The notes under the pieces were generated by a model, which saw only the letters and a program-made list of their open reading frames with translations, did no database searches and was not told the DNA's origin. The position numbers and the translations under genes are program-made. Shown here piece by piece: positions 7,944 through 17,205 of a DNA stretch of 64,000 bases. This stretch comes from Mesorhizobium sp. M2D.F.Ca.ET.226.01.1.1 (lineage in GTDB: Bacteria; Pseudomonadota; Alphaproteobacteria; Rhizobiales; Rhizobiaceae): the NCBI RefSeq assembly GCF_004022705.2, contig NZ_RZOY02000006.1, forward strand, positions 218,943 to 282,942. Reading direction: 5' to 3'. Position 1 is the first letter of the stretch. The number at the start of each line of letters is the position of its first letter.

Positions 7944-8898
7944 ATGAGCCAGGCCGCCGCCACGCCAGCCAATTTCCCCTTTCTCTCCGAACGCCATCTC
8001 GACCGGCATGCCTATCCCGACGGCGTCGCCTTCCTGGACGGGCAATATCTGCCGATGTCGCAGGCCACGATCTCGGTGCTGGACTGGGGCTTTCTGCATT
8101 CCGACGCCACCTACGACACGGTCCATGTCTGGGACGGCCGCTTCTTCCGCCTCGACCTGCATCTCGACCGCTTCTTCGGCGGGCTGGACAAACTGCGCAT
8201 GACAATCCCGTTCGATCGCGACGGCGTTGCGGAGATCCTGCACAATTGCGTCGCGCTGTCGGGCCATCGCGCGGCTTATGTCGAGATGCTGTGCACGCGC
8301 GGCGCCTCGCCAACCTTCAGCCGCGACCCGCGCCAGGCGGTCAACCGCTTCGTGGCCTTCGCTGTCCCCTTCGGCTCGGTTGCCAACGCCGAGCAATTGC
8401 GCAGCGGCCTGCATGTCGCGATCAGCGACAAGGTGCGCATCCCGCCGGCCTCGATCGATCCCTCGATCAAGAACTACCACTGGCTCGATCTCGTCCGCGG
8501 CCTTTACGATGCCTATGACCTTGGCGCCGACACCGCGCTGATCCTCGACTTCAACGGCAATGTCGCCGAAGGTCCGGGCTTCAATGTGTTCCGCGTCAAG
8601 GACGGCAAATTATCGACGCCGGCCGTCGGCGTGCTGCCCGGGATCACGCGCCGCACCGTGTTTGACCTGTGCGCCGAAATCGGCCTCGCCATCACACGAA
8701 GCGGTCAGCGTCGCCGCTCTCAAAGATGCCGACGAGGTCTTCATCACCTCGACCGCCGGCGGCATCATGCCGGTCACCAAGATCGACGGCGCGCCCGTCG
8801 CGAATGGCAAGGTCGGCGCGATAACCGAGCGCCTTATGGCGCTCTATTGGAAGCGGCATGAGGATCCGGCCTGGTCGAGCGCGGTGCGCTATCCCTGA
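7944..8898 (+). pseudogene. class-IV aminotransferase (branched-chain/D-amino acid type), frameshifted
   Basis: A fold-type IV PLP transaminase. Residues 1-249 are normal: LDGQYLPMSQATISVLDWGF, the PLP lysine Lys176 in SIKNYHW, and GNVAEGPGFNVF. At about 8691-8697 the frame is lost. The correct C-terminus (AVSVAALKDADEVFIT then STAGGIMPVTKIDGAPV) continues in another frame to 8898, while the original frame gives arginine-rich nonsense to 8861. The junction ATCACACGAA fits a two-base loss or a one-base gain. The ATG at 7944 has GAGGAGG upstream. With both frames joined the length is normal, about 318 residues. Either a recent pseudogene or a sequencing error; the lesion is not in a homopolymer. 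Confidence 0.85.
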
Positions 8899-8961
8899 CC
8901 TGCCAACCAAATAATTCCGGTGCCGCCTCTGGAAAAACGCCGCAGGCGCCGTACATGCAGC

Positions 8962-8981
8962 AAGCGGAGTATCCTCCGCTT
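8962..8981. promoter_or_regulatory. 20-bp palindrome, possible TetR-type operator
   Basis: AAGCGGAG and CTCCGCTT are perfect inverted arms around TATC, about 140 bases upstream of the SDR at 9121. Size, symmetry and the GGAG/CTCC core resemble operators of TetR-family repressors that control rhizobial SDR genes. No cognate regulator lies nearby. Confidence 0.45.
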
Positions 8982-9003
8982 ATGTCCGGAATACATCGCC
9001 CCC

Positions 9004-9071
9004 AGAGCAATTCAAGGAAAGCCGCATGGCGGTTTTACGCCTGGAATTGCGTAAAAACAAAGAGTTGGAGC
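9004..9071 (+). repeat. dispersed intergenic repeat, copy 1
   Basis: The element runs from AGAGCAATTCAAGGAAA through GGAATTGCGTAAAAAC to GAGTTGGAGC. A second copy occurs inverted at 45736-45795. The AATTC/GAATT halves make it partly palindromic. It sits in the leader of the SDR at 9121. Confidence 0.65.
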
Positions 9072-9120
9072 AGATCAGCGTTTCTATAGAACGCCGCTCT
9101 GACAGCAAGGATCACAGATC

Positions 9121-9963
9121 ATGACAAACAAGGTTTGGTTCATCACCGGATCGTCAAAGGGCTTTGGCCGCGTCTGGGCCGAGGCGGCGCTCGCCCGCGG
9201 CGATAGCGTCGCCGCCACTGCCCGCGATGCCACCACGCTCGCCGACCTCGTCGAGAAATACGGCGACAGCATCGCGGCCATAAAACTCGATGTCGCCGAC
9301 AAGCAAGCCGTCGATGCCGCGATTGCCGAGGCGCACAAGCGGTTCGGCCGCCTCGACGTCGTCATCAACAATGCCGGTTACGGCCATTTCGGCGCCATCG
9401 AGGAAGTCACCGAGCAGGAAGCACGCGACCAGATCGAGACGAACGTCTTCGGCGCGCTCTGGGTCACCCAGGCGGCGCTGCCCATCATGCGGGCGCAGCG
9501 CTCCGGCCACATCATCCAGATCTCGTCGATCGGCGGCGTCAACGCCTTTGCTTCGCTCGGCCTTTACCACGCCTCGAAATGGGCGCTGGAAGCCTTCAGC
9601 CAGTCGCTCAGCCTCGAGGTCGCACCGTTCGGCATCCACGTCACCCTCGTCGAGCCGGGCGGCTTCTCGACGGACTGGGCTGGACCGTCGGCCAAGGTCT
9701 CCAAGCCGTTGGACGTCTATGAACCCGTCCGCGCGGCCATGGCCGAGCGTCGCAGCCGAGCCGTGGCGGGCGACCCCGAAGCGACGGGCCCGGCGATCCT
9801 CGCCATCGTCGACGCTGCCGAGCCGCCGCTCAGGGTCTTCTTCGGCGACGGCGGCCTGCCGATGATCAAGCAGGAATACGCCAATCGCATCGCCACCTGG
9901 GAAAAGTGGGATGATGTTTCGGTGATGGCGCAGGGCGCCAACAAGAACCGCAAGGCGGCCTGA
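9121..9963 (+). CDS. SDR family oxidoreductase
   Basis: A classical SDR of 280 residues with every landmark intact: TGSSKGFG at 9-16, NNAG at 83-86, Ser136, Tyr149 and Lys153, and the VEPGGFSTDW substrate loop. The long C-terminal extension past residue 240 is typical of SDRs annotated as oxidoreductases of the YusZ/DltE kind. It is a cytosolic enzyme whose substrate is unknown. A 20-bp palindrome and a dispersed repeat lie in its leader, so it is probably controlled separately. No partner gene is evident. Confidence 0.85.
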   Translation: MTNKVWFITGSSKGFGRVWAEAALARGDSVAATARDATTLADLVEKYGDSIAAIKLDVADKQAVDAAIAEAHKRFGRLDVVINNAGYGHFGAIEEVTEQEARDQIETNVFGALWVTQAALPIMRAQRSGHIIQISSIGGVNAFASLGLYHASKWALEAFSQSLSLEVAPFGIHVTLVEPGGFSTDWAGPSAKVSKPLDVYEPVRAAMAERRSRAVAGDPEATGPAILAIVDAAEPPLRVFFGDGGLPMIKQEYANRIATWEKWDDVSVMAQGANKNRKAA

Positions 9964-9990
9964 TCGCAAGGGCCGGACCTAGACCGGGCC

Positions 9991-10135
9991 GAGGCATGTT
10001 GAGATTCAGGTCAGGGCGAGTCGAGAACGGTAGGTTCCAAGAACCGGAACGGAGCGTGCGTTTGGGCACGTGAGTACCGGAAGCGCAGGAACCTGCCGTT
10101 CGCAGGCCGGCCTCACCTGAATATCAGCATGCCTC
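9991..10135. repeat. large palindromic element with nested stems
   Basis: Outer arms 9991-10015 and 10111-10135 match at 22 of 25 positions. Inner arms AACGGTAGGTTCC (10026-10038) and GGAACCTGCCGTT (10088-10100) differ at one base. A short CGTGC/GCACG pair lies near the centre. The element fills the gap between the convergent SDR and MOSC genes, and its right end covers the MOSC stop codon. Confidence 0.75.
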
Positions 10136-10760
10136 AGCGATAGATCCACTGCTCCGGCACCCGCACGGAAATCTCTTCGCCAGCCCTTACAACGCCCGGC
10201 TTCTCGACCCAGGCGACCAGGCCGCGCAGCCGTTTCGCCTCCTTGGGAAAGAGCAGCGCGGTGGCGCTGAGATCCACGGCGCCGACATGCTCGGCGATCG
10301 ACTGTCCCGCAAAGCGGCAGGGCTTGTTCTGGCCGTCGACCTTGAGCGTCACGCCGCCCTTGAAGAACATCAGCGAGCCGGCCGGCAGCATCGACAGATG
10401 CGGCACGCCTTCGACCACAAGATTGGCGCCGATCCACTCCGGCCTGATCTCATCGAGGCCCATGCGCTGCGCGACAATGGCGAGCTCATCGGCGGCGACA
10501 AGTGACAATTGCCGCTCGTTGCGCATCTCGGTGCCGCGCGGATACCAAGGTTCGCGCCCGCCTGAACGCCGCGTCGTCCCGCCATGGAAGTCGCCGGCAA
10601 TGCCATCGAAGCCAAGCTGCAGTTCATCGACCGCCCGCGTCTCGAAATGATCGTGCGGAGCGGCATAGAGCGCCGCTGCCGTTGCCGTCAGCTTGCGGCC
10701 CGGCACGATCTCGGCGGCCGGTTCCGCCACGGGAAAAAGTTCGAGGTTCGTTTCCTGCAT
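10134..10760 (-). CDS. MOSC domain-containing protein
   Basis: A protein of 208 residues with a MOSC (molybdenum cofactor sulfurase C-terminal) domain, of the stand-alone YiiM/YuaD-like kind. Landmarks are FDGIAGDFHGG, REPWYPRGTEMRNERQLSLV, and the conserved Cys148 in NKPCRFAG, which in the family handles sulfur for molybdenum enzymes. The stop codon falls inside the palindromic repeat. No molybdenum enzyme is seen in the window, so the partner is unknown. Confidence 0.85.
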   Translation of the reverse strand: MQETNLELFPVAEPAAEIVPGRKLTATAAALYAAPHDHFETRAVDELQLGFDGIAGDFHGGTTRRSGGREPWYPRGTEMRNERQLSLVAADELAIVAQRMGLDEIRPEWIGANLVVEGVPHLSMLPAGSLMFFKGGVTLKVDGQNKPCRFAGQSIAEHVGAVDLSATALLFPKEAKRLRGLVAWVEKPGVVRAGEEISVRVPEQWIYR

Positions 10761-10938
10761 GCCGTTGGTCTAAAGGTGCCGAAGAATGCGGTCCAGTCGA
10801 AAGCGCTGATGATCCGATCACGCCGCTTGATGGCGATCACGATCTTCTTACCGCAAATCGCTTTCGCCAACTTCTGCGAACCGCAATGCTGCCGCGCCGG
10901 CGGCATAGACGACTGCGCGCAATCGGGAAGGTTCGATC

Positions 10939-11529
10939 ATGCAGGTTGGACACGCAATCGCGGCGATTTGGCTGTTCTGGGTAGTATCCTGGGTGCTTGC
11001 CGCGGCCTGGGCGGATCCCGCGCAAAAGCGCGCCGATCTCAAGTCGGAGATGCGCTATCGCGTTCTTTGGCTGGCCGGCACGGTACTGCTGTTCGTGCCG
11101 GCGCACGGCTATGTCGGCGGGATGCGGCTCTGGATGCCGACGCTCACCGAAGCCTGGATCTGTGTTGCCCTGATCGCAATCGGCATCGCCTTCGCGTGGT
11201 GGGCGCGTCTGCATCTCGGCCGCTTGTGGTCCGCCAACGTCACCGCCAAGGCCGATCACCGCGTCATCGACACCGGTCCCTATAGCCTGGTCCGTCACCC
11301 GATCTACAGCGGCCTCCTGCTGTCAATCCTCGCCACCATGGCCGTCAAGGGCACGGTTTGGGGCATTGCCGGCGCTGCCCTGCTGCTCGTTGGTGTCGTC
11401 GTCAAGGCGAGGCTGGAAGAAAGCTTCCTGCGCGGCGAGCTTGGTCCGGCCTATGACGACTATGCCAGGCGCGTGCCGATGCTGGTGCCCTTCGCGCCGG
11501 CCTTATCGACGCTACAGCATTCTCAATAG
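10939..11529 (+). CDS. isoprenylcysteine carboxylmethyltransferase family membrane protein
   Basis: A membrane protein of 196 residues with four to five hydrophobic segments. The family SAM-binding core reads TGPYSLVRHPIYSG at about residues 113-126, followed by a late KARLEESFLRGELGPAYDDY block. Bacterial members of the ICMT/PEMT-like family methylate lipids or small molecules; no isoprenylated protein is implied. Its 3' end overlaps that of the convergent FabH-like gene by 18 bases. Confidence 0.8.
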   Translation: MQVGHAIAAIWLFWVVSWVLAAAWADPAQKRADLKSEMRYRVLWLAGTVLLFVPAHGYVGGMRLWMPTLTEAWICVALIAIGIAFAWWARLHLGRLWSANVTAKADHRVIDTGPYSLVRHPIYSGLLLSILATMAVKGTVWGIAGAALLLVGVVVKARLEESFLRGELGPAYDDYARRVPMLVPFAPALSTLQHSQ

Positions 11530-12639
11530 GGCGCCGCCGATCGAATAGCCGGCGCCGAAGGCGCAGATCAGGCCGAAATCGCCGGCCTTCATGTCGGCGT
11601 GGTTTTCCGACAGCGCCACGATCGCGCCGGCGCCGGCCGTGTTGCCGAGCCGCTCCAGTACCATCGGCGCGCGATCGTGATCGACGTCGTGGCCGAAGGA
11701 TAGTTTCAGGATCATCGCATTCATGCGCGCATTGGCCTGATGCAGCCAGAACCGGCGGATCCCCTGCGGCGTCAGCCCATGCTCGGCCAGGAACTCGACG
11801 ATGAACTTTTGGCCGGCGACGGTAACTTCCTTGAACACCTTGTTGCCGACCTGCTTGATGAGATTGCCTTCCAGGTTGATCATGTAGGGATCGTCCTGGG
11901 CGGTGCGCGTGTGATAGCCGAGATTGGTGCGGATGTTGTTCGACATCTGCGTCCAGGTGCGCGTGTCGAGCACCTCGAAACGCCCCGGCCGCTTTTCGCC
12001 CTGCGCCAGCCCCTCGACGACCATGGCGACCGAGGCGTCGCCGAAGATGAAATGCGTCTGCCGGTCGCGGAAGTTGAGATGGCCGGTGATGATTTCCGGC
12101 GTCGACACCAGGATGCGCTTGTGCGCCCCTGCCCTCACCAGATTGACGGCGACATGCAGCGCGGCCGCCGCCGAGGAGCAGCCCAGCCCCATGTCGAAGC
12201 CGGCGCCCTTGGTGCCGAGCGCCTCCTGCATCTCGATGGCGATGGCCGGATAGGGCCGCTGGTGATGCGAGGCCGAGCAGACGACCAGATCGATGTCGGA
12301 CCCGTCGACGCCTGCATGGGCAAGCGCTTTCCTGGCCGAGGCGATGCCGAACTCAGCCTCCAGCGACAGCGCGTCGTCCGGCCGCGCCGGAATGCGCGGC
12401 GTCATGCGGGTCGGGTCGAGAATGCCTTCGCGCTCGATGACATGGCGGCTCTTCACGCCCGAGGCATGCACGATGAAGTCGCTGTCCGATTTCTGCAAAA
12501 GCGGTTCGCCGGTGTTGGCACGGCGCGCATTCTCGGTGTCGACCCAGTTGTTGAAGCTGGCGACCAGCTCTTCATTGGTGATGACGGGCTCAGGGATTTC
12601 GGCGCCGATGCCGCTGATGATGACGCGATGCATGTCCAA
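11512..12639 (-). CDS. beta-ketoacyl-ACP synthase III-like protein (FabH-like)
   Basis: A thiolase-fold condensing enzyme of 375 residues. The Cys-His-Asn triad is visible: Cys154 in GLGCSSAAAAL, His in FWLHQANARMN and Asn in LGNTAGAGAIV. It is longer than housekeeping FabH (about 320) because of an insertion near residues 30-90 and a long middle loop, like the second FabH-type paralogue in many rhizobia. It would condense an acyl starter with malonyl-ACP or a similar extender. It stands alone, with no acyl carrier protein near, so the product is unknown. It is probably not the essential fatty-acid initiator. Confidence 0.8.
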   Translation of the reverse strand: MDMHRVIISGIGAEIPEPVITNEELVASFNNWVDTENARRANTGEPLLQKSDSDFIVHASGVKSRHVIEREGILDPTRMTPRIPARPDDALSLEAEFGIASARKALAHAGVDGSDIDLVVCSASHHQRPYPAIAIEMQEALGTKGAGFDMGLGCSSAAAALHVAVNLVRAGAHKRILVSTPEIITGHLNFRDRQTHFIFGDASVAMVVEGLAQGEKRPGRFEVLDTRTWTQMSNNIRTNLGYHTRTAQDDPYMINLEGNLIKQVGNKVFKEVTVAGQKFIVEFLAEHGLTPQGIRRFWLHQANARMNAMILKLSFGHDVDHDRAPMVLERLGNTAGAGAIVALSENHADMKAGDFGLICAFGAGYSIGGALLRML

Positions 12640-12749
12640 TCCGTACCGGGCCCGGGCGTAACGGGCTCTGATGTGGGCGCGGAAATGGCCCTGCGCAACC
12701 CTTGTCGCATTTGGCCGGTTTATGCCAGCTTAAACTCCGCCCTGGCGGC

Positions 12750-13085
12750 TCACCAGGCACACAGCTTCGTGTTGGTCTGCGGGTTGTTCCAGCAGGCGCC
12801 GTCGTCGCGGCTGCGCACGAATTGCCCAGGCAGCGATCGGTTGCGGCCGCCCAGCCTGGCATAGCCGAAGGCAAAACCCGGCTGGTCGATTTCAAGCGTG
12901 ATTGTAGGATAGCCCGGCGCCGAGACGCGAAAACTGCCCTCGCCGTCCAAGGCCTTGTAGTTGCACGGATAGTAACCGTCATCCGTGGTGAAGCAGCGCG
13001 CCGGCTTGGCCTCGGCCGCCATTGAAAAAGAAACCACCGCAGCCATGCACAGGCTGCTTGCGAGCGCGATCTTGCCCCGTGTCAT
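12750..13085 (-). CDS. secreted hypothetical protein
   Basis: A protein of 111 residues with a clear signal peptide (MTRGKIALASSLCMAAVV, then SMAAEA as the likely cleavage region). The mature part of about 86 residues has four cysteines (near 31, 41, 98 and 109) that could form two disulfides, which suits a small periplasmic protein. I do not recognise the family. It has its own short flanking gaps and no evident operon partner. Confidence 0.65.
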   Translation of the reverse strand: MTRGKIALASSLCMAAVVSFSMAAEAKPARCFTTDDGYYPCNYKALDGEGSFRVSAPGYPTITLEIDQPGFAFGYARLGGRNRSLPGQFVRSRDDGACWNNPQTNTKLCAW

Positions 13086-13194
13086 CCCTCTACCCCTGCC
13101 CTATGGCCTCCCGCTGCGGGATAGCGACCATGGTCCAGATGGATGAAATGCGCATGACGGCGCAAAAGGGTCAAGCGCTCCGAAAGCAGGGAGC

Positions 13195-13962
13195 CTAAGA
13201 GCGTTTGGCGACGATGAAGATGCGCGGGAAGCGTAAGAGCACCTTGCCGTTCGCCGTCTTCGGATAGGCCTTGGCGACCTTGGCGGTGTAGTTGTCGAGG
13301 AACACCTTCTTCTCATCCGCATCGAGCGGATCGAGGAAAGGCTTCAGGCCGGTCGACTTGACCCATTCGACGATCGCTTCGGCATCGGCCAGCGGATGGT
13401 TGTAGATCGTGTGCCAGATATCGAGCCGGTCGGCGACCGGTGACAGAAGGTCGTAGTAGAAGGACACCGGCGGCAGCGGCCCGCGCGCCGCGCCCTCGAG
13501 CTTGGCCGCAAACGGCACTTCCGCCGCGGTCTCCCGCATCAGCTGGTGCGAGGGCTCGCCGAGATTGTCGGGCATCTGCACGGCCAGCGCGCCGCCCGGC
13601 GCCAGAAGCTCCATCAGCCGCCGGAACACCGCCGGATGTTCCGGCAGCCACTGGAAGACGGCGTTGGCGAAGATGACGTCGACGGGATGCTCTGGCTGCC
13701 AACTGGCGGCGTCCGCCAGTTCGAAATTGACATTGGGCAGCCGCGCCCTCGCCTTCTCGATCATGTCGGGCGAGGTATCGAAGCCGGTGACCTGGGCGCC
13801 CGGCCAGCGCTCGACCAGAAGCTCGGTGGAGTTGCCGGGACCGCTGCCGATGTCGACGACGCGGCGCGGAAAATCAACTGGCACCTGCGCCACGAGATCA
13901 CGCGCCGGCCGCGTGCGCTCATCCTCGAACTTCAGATATTGGGCGGCGGACCAGTCAGCCAT
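13195..13962 (-). CDS. tam: trans-aconitate 2-methyltransferase
   Basis: A protein of 255 residues matching Tam, which methyl-esterifies trans-aconitate with SAM and so removes an aconitase inhibitor. Visible marks are [23 protein letters not shown] at the start, SAM motif [13 protein letters not shown] at 35-46, [25 protein letters not shown] and [13 protein letters not shown] text near the C-terminus. Length and N-terminus agree with the family. It is cytosolic and monocistronic, 36 bases downstream of ettA on the same strand. Confidence 0.9.
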   Translation of the reverse strand: MADWSAAQYLKFEDERTRPARDLVAQVPVDFPRRVVDIGSGPGNSTELLVERWPGAQVTGFDTSPDMIEKARARLPNVNFELADAASWQPEHPVDVIFANAVFQWLPEHPAVFRRLMELLAPGGALAVQMPDNLGEPSHQLMRETAAEVPFAAKLEGAARGPLPPVSFYYDLLSPVADRLDIWHTIYNHPLADAEAIVEWVKSTGLKPFLDPLDADEKKVFLDNYTAKVAKAYPKTANGKVLLRFPRIFIVAKRS

Positions 13963-13997
13963 GTGAGAACCTCGCTCCGTTCGCCGCCCCTTTGGAA

Positions 13998-15647
13998 TTA
14001 CCGCGTCAGCCGCTTGTGCGTCATGCGATGCGGGGCGGCCGCTTCGGCGCCGAGGCGCCGCACCTTGTCCTTCTCATATTCCTCGAAATTGCCTTCGAAC
14101 CATTCGACATGCGCGTCGCCCTCGAAGGCCAGCATGTGGGTCGCCATGCGGTCGAGGAACATGCGGTCGTGGCTGATGATGACAGCGCAGCCGGCATAGG
14201 CTTCCAGCGCATCTTCCAGCGCGGCCAGCGTTTCAGTGTCGAGGTCGTTGGTCGGTTCGTCGAGCAAAAGCACATTGCCGCCGCCCTTGAGCATCTTGGC
14301 CAGATGCACGCGGTTGCGCTGACCGCCCGACAGGTTGCCGACCTTCTGCTGCTGGTCGCCGCCGCGGAAGTTGAAGGACGAGCAGTAGGCGCGGCTGTTG
14401 ACCTCGTGCTTGCCGAGCTTGATGACTTCGGCGCCGCCGGAAATTTCTTCCCACACTGTCTTGTTCGGGTCGAGCGCGTCGCGGCTCTGGTCGACATAGC
14501 CTAGCCTTACCGTCTCGCCCTTGCGGATCCAGCCGGCATCCGGCGTTTCCTGGCCGGTGATCATCTTGAACAGCGTCGTCTTACCGGCGCCGTTCGGGCC
14601 GATGACGCCGACGATGCCGCCCGGAGGCAGCCGGAACGACAGGTCCTCGATCAAGAGCTCGTCGCCAAAACCCTTGTTGAGGCCTTCGACCTCGATGACG
14701 ACATTGCCGAGGCGCTCGCTCGCTGGGATGACGATCTGCGTGTCGGTCGGCTTGCGGTTCTGCGACTGCTCGACCAGTTCCTCATAGGCCTTGATGCGCG
14801 CCTTCGACTTGGTCTGGCGCGCCTTCGGCGAGGACTGGATCCACTCGCGTTCGCGCCAGATCGACTTCTGGCGGGCATCGTCCTCGCGGCCTTCCTGGAT
14901 CAGGCGCTTGGCCTTGGCGTCGAGATATTTGGTGTAGTTGCCCTCGTAGGGAATGCCGCGGCCACGGTCGAGCTCGAGGATCCAGCCGGTGACGTTGTCC
15001 AGGAAGTAGCGGTCGTGGGTGATGATCAGCACCGAGCCCGGATAGTCGCGCAGATGCTTTTCCAGCCATTGCGTGGTCTCGGCGTCGAGATGGTTGGTCG
15101 GTTCGTCGAGCAGCAAGAGGTCGGGCTGTTCAAGCAGCAGCCGGCACAGCGCCACGCGGCGGCGCTCGCCGCCCGACAGGTTGGTCACTTCGGACTCTGG
15201 CGGCGGGCACTGCAGCGCGTCCATCGCCATCTCGACCTGCTGCTCCAGGTCCCACAGGTTGAGGCGGTCCATCTCGTCCTGGAGCTTGGCCGACTCGTCC
15301 GCCGTCTCGTCGGAATAGTTCATCATCAGCTCGTTGTAGCGCTCGATGATGGCGGTCTTCCGGGCGACGCCGTCCATGACGTTCTCACGCACGGTCTTCG
15401 TGTTGTCGAGCTGCGGCTCCTGCGCTAGGTAGCCGACGGTCGCGCCCTCGGCCAGCCACGCCTCGCCCTGGAATTCCTTGTCGAGCCCGGCCATGATGCG
15501 CAGGATCGTCGACTTACCCGAGCCGTTGGGGCCGAGAATGCCGATTTTGGCATCCGGATAGAAGGACAGGTGAACGTTATCGAGCACCTTCTTGGTGCCA
15601 TAGGCCTTCGACAGGCCGGACATGTGATAGATGAACTGGCGAGCCAC
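13998..15647 (-). CDS. ettA: ABC-F protein EttA (energy-dependent translational throttle)
   Basis: A soluble twin-ATPase ABC-F protein of 549 residues that binds the ribosomal E site and adjusts early elongation to the ATP/ADP ratio. Walker A motifs are GPNGSGKST near 39 and GPNGAGKTT near 350. The signatures are [17 protein letters not shown] and [16 protein letters not shown]. Walker B motifs [12 protein letters not shown] and [12 protein letters not shown] are present, as is an EttA-type arm and linker ([19 protein letters not shown]). It has no membrane segments. Length and start (MARQFIYHM) agree with EttA. Confidence 0.95.
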   Translation of the reverse strand: MARQFIYHMSGLSKAYGTKKVLDNVHLSFYPDAKIGILGPNGSGKSTILRIMAGLDKEFQGEAWLAEGATVGYLAQEPQLDNTKTVRENVMDGVARKTAIIERYNELMMNYSDETADESAKLQDEMDRLNLWDLEQQVEMAMDALQCPPPESEVTNLSGGERRRVALCRLLLEQPDLLLLDEPTNHLDAETTQWLEKHLRDYPGSVLIITHDRYFLDNVTGWILELDRGRGIPYEGNYTKYLDAKAKRLIQEGREDDARQKSIWREREWIQSSPKARQTKSKARIKAYEELVEQSQNRKPTDTQIVIPASERLGNVVIEVEGLNKGFGDELLIEDLSFRLPPGGIVGVIGPNGAGKTTLFKMITGQETPDAGWIRKGETVRLGYVDQSRDALDPNKTVWEEISGGAEVIKLGKHEVNSRAYCSSFNFRGGDQQQKVGNLSGGQRNRVHLAKMLKGGGNVLLLDEPTNDLDTETLAALEDALEAYAGCAVIISHDRMFLDRMATHMLAFEGDAHVEWFEGNFEEYEKDKVRRLGAEAAAPHRMTHKRLTR

Positions 15648-15857
15648 GCGCGCTTTCCCTGGAAACGAGTGTCAAGGTGGATGGGGGTTGCGCGCTATGT
15701 AGGCGATGAAGCGCCGAACGGCAATCGCTTTCGGCGCCGCAGCGGCCAAACGGTGCGCATTGGCCGGTTTTACGCCCCGACTCTGTCCGCCGATTTCACC
15801 GCCGCCGCGATGGCCTGAAATCAGTGGTTAACCATTCGCCTGCAAAACGCTAATAGA

Positions 15858-17188
15858 TTGGGAGACAACGGCCATGCCGCGGTTTCGGGGAAAGATCGGA
15901 TCGACGACGTGCTGAACGGTGTCCTGCTCCTTGCCGAAGCGGTTCTGTATTTCGGCGCCATGGTTACGCTTTTCCGCTTCCGGCGCCGCATCGGGCTAGG
16001 CGTGTTCATCTGCGCGCTCGGCGTCATGCACTTCCTCGAGACTTATCTCGCCAGCGTCTTCTATGTCGCGCTGCCGTTCGGGCTGGTGTCGCCCGGCTCC
16101 GCCGTTCTGTTCTCCGGCAAGCTCGTCATGCTGCTGCTTCTCTACATGAAGGAGGACGCGGCAACCGTCCGGCAGCCGATCTACGGCCTGCTGCTAGGCA
16201 ACGCGCTGATGATCGGCCTGGTGCTGATCCTGCGGCTGCACGCGATCGCGCAGCTTCCGAACGGCAGGGTCCCCGACATCGGCTTCATCGACGAGATGGG
16301 CTGGCTGATGGTCTGGGGCACCACGCTGCTCTTCATCGACGCCATACTCATCATCCTGCTTTACGAGAAGCTCGGCGCCTATCTGCGCGCGGGGCCATTC
16401 GTTCGCATCCTGGCATCGGTCGCCAGCGTGCTCACCTTCGATCAGGCCGGCTTCTTCACCGCGCTGCATTTCGTCGCCGGCGCGCCGATCGCGGTCTTCT
16501 TCGGAGGCTGGTTCGCCAAGATGGGGGCGGCGCTTGCCTACAGCGGCATGCTCGTCGCCTATCTCAAATGGGTCGAGGATAACGACATCGCCGTGCCACG
16601 CGGCCTCTCCGATATTTTCGATACCCTCACCTACCGCGAGAGCGCTATGAGGCCCTGATCAAATATGTCGGCCGCGACGGCCTCACCGGCCTGTTGCATC
16701 GCGGCAGCTTCGATGCCGACGGCGAGTCCGCGGTCTCGGCCGCCATCAGGATGGGCAAGCCGCTCAGCCTGCTCATCGTCGACGTCGACCATTTCAAGTC
16801 GATCAACGACCGCTTCGGCCATGCCGAGGGCGACAGGGTGCTGAAATCGATGGCTGCGCTGCTGGCCGAGACGATTGGCGGCAACGACCAGGTATTTCGC
16901 ATCGGCGGCGAGGAATTCGCCATACTGACGCAACAGTCGCACGCGCCCGCCAGGCTGCTCGGCGAGACCATCAGGAATGCCGCCAAGGCCTCGGCGCACA
17001 CCGCCCGCTTCAACCTCACGGTAAGCGCCGGCGTCTCCACCGTCAGCGAAACGACGCGCTCCCTGGCCGACATTTTCGCGCTGGCCGACCAGCGCCTCTA
17101 CAAGGCCAAGCTGAGCGGGCGCGACCGCGTGGTCGGCGAACCCGGCAGCGAGGCGATCATCCTGCAGGCGGCCCCGCGAACCGCCTGA
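15858..17188 (+). pseudogene. membrane-anchored GGDEF diguanylate cyclase, frameshifted
   Basis: The first part (to about 16640) encodes six to seven membrane helices, a probable sensor. The second part is a GGDEF domain, with RDGLTGLLHR, LLIVDVDHFKSINDRFGHAEGD and an active-type signature RIGGEEFA. The two lie in different frames. At 16638-16642 the sequence is GAGAG; removing one AG restores YRERYEALIKYVGRDGLTG, the normal linker. Unrepaired, the first frame stops at 16658. The start is uncertain: TTG 15858 and GTG 15909 are possible, neither with a good ribosome site. Repaired, the protein would be about 440 residues and would make cyclic di-GMP. Domain order and intact motifs suggest a recent lesion or phase-variable dinucleotide. 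Confidence 0.8.
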
Positions 17189-17205
17189 CCGATAACAACC
17201 GCCGC

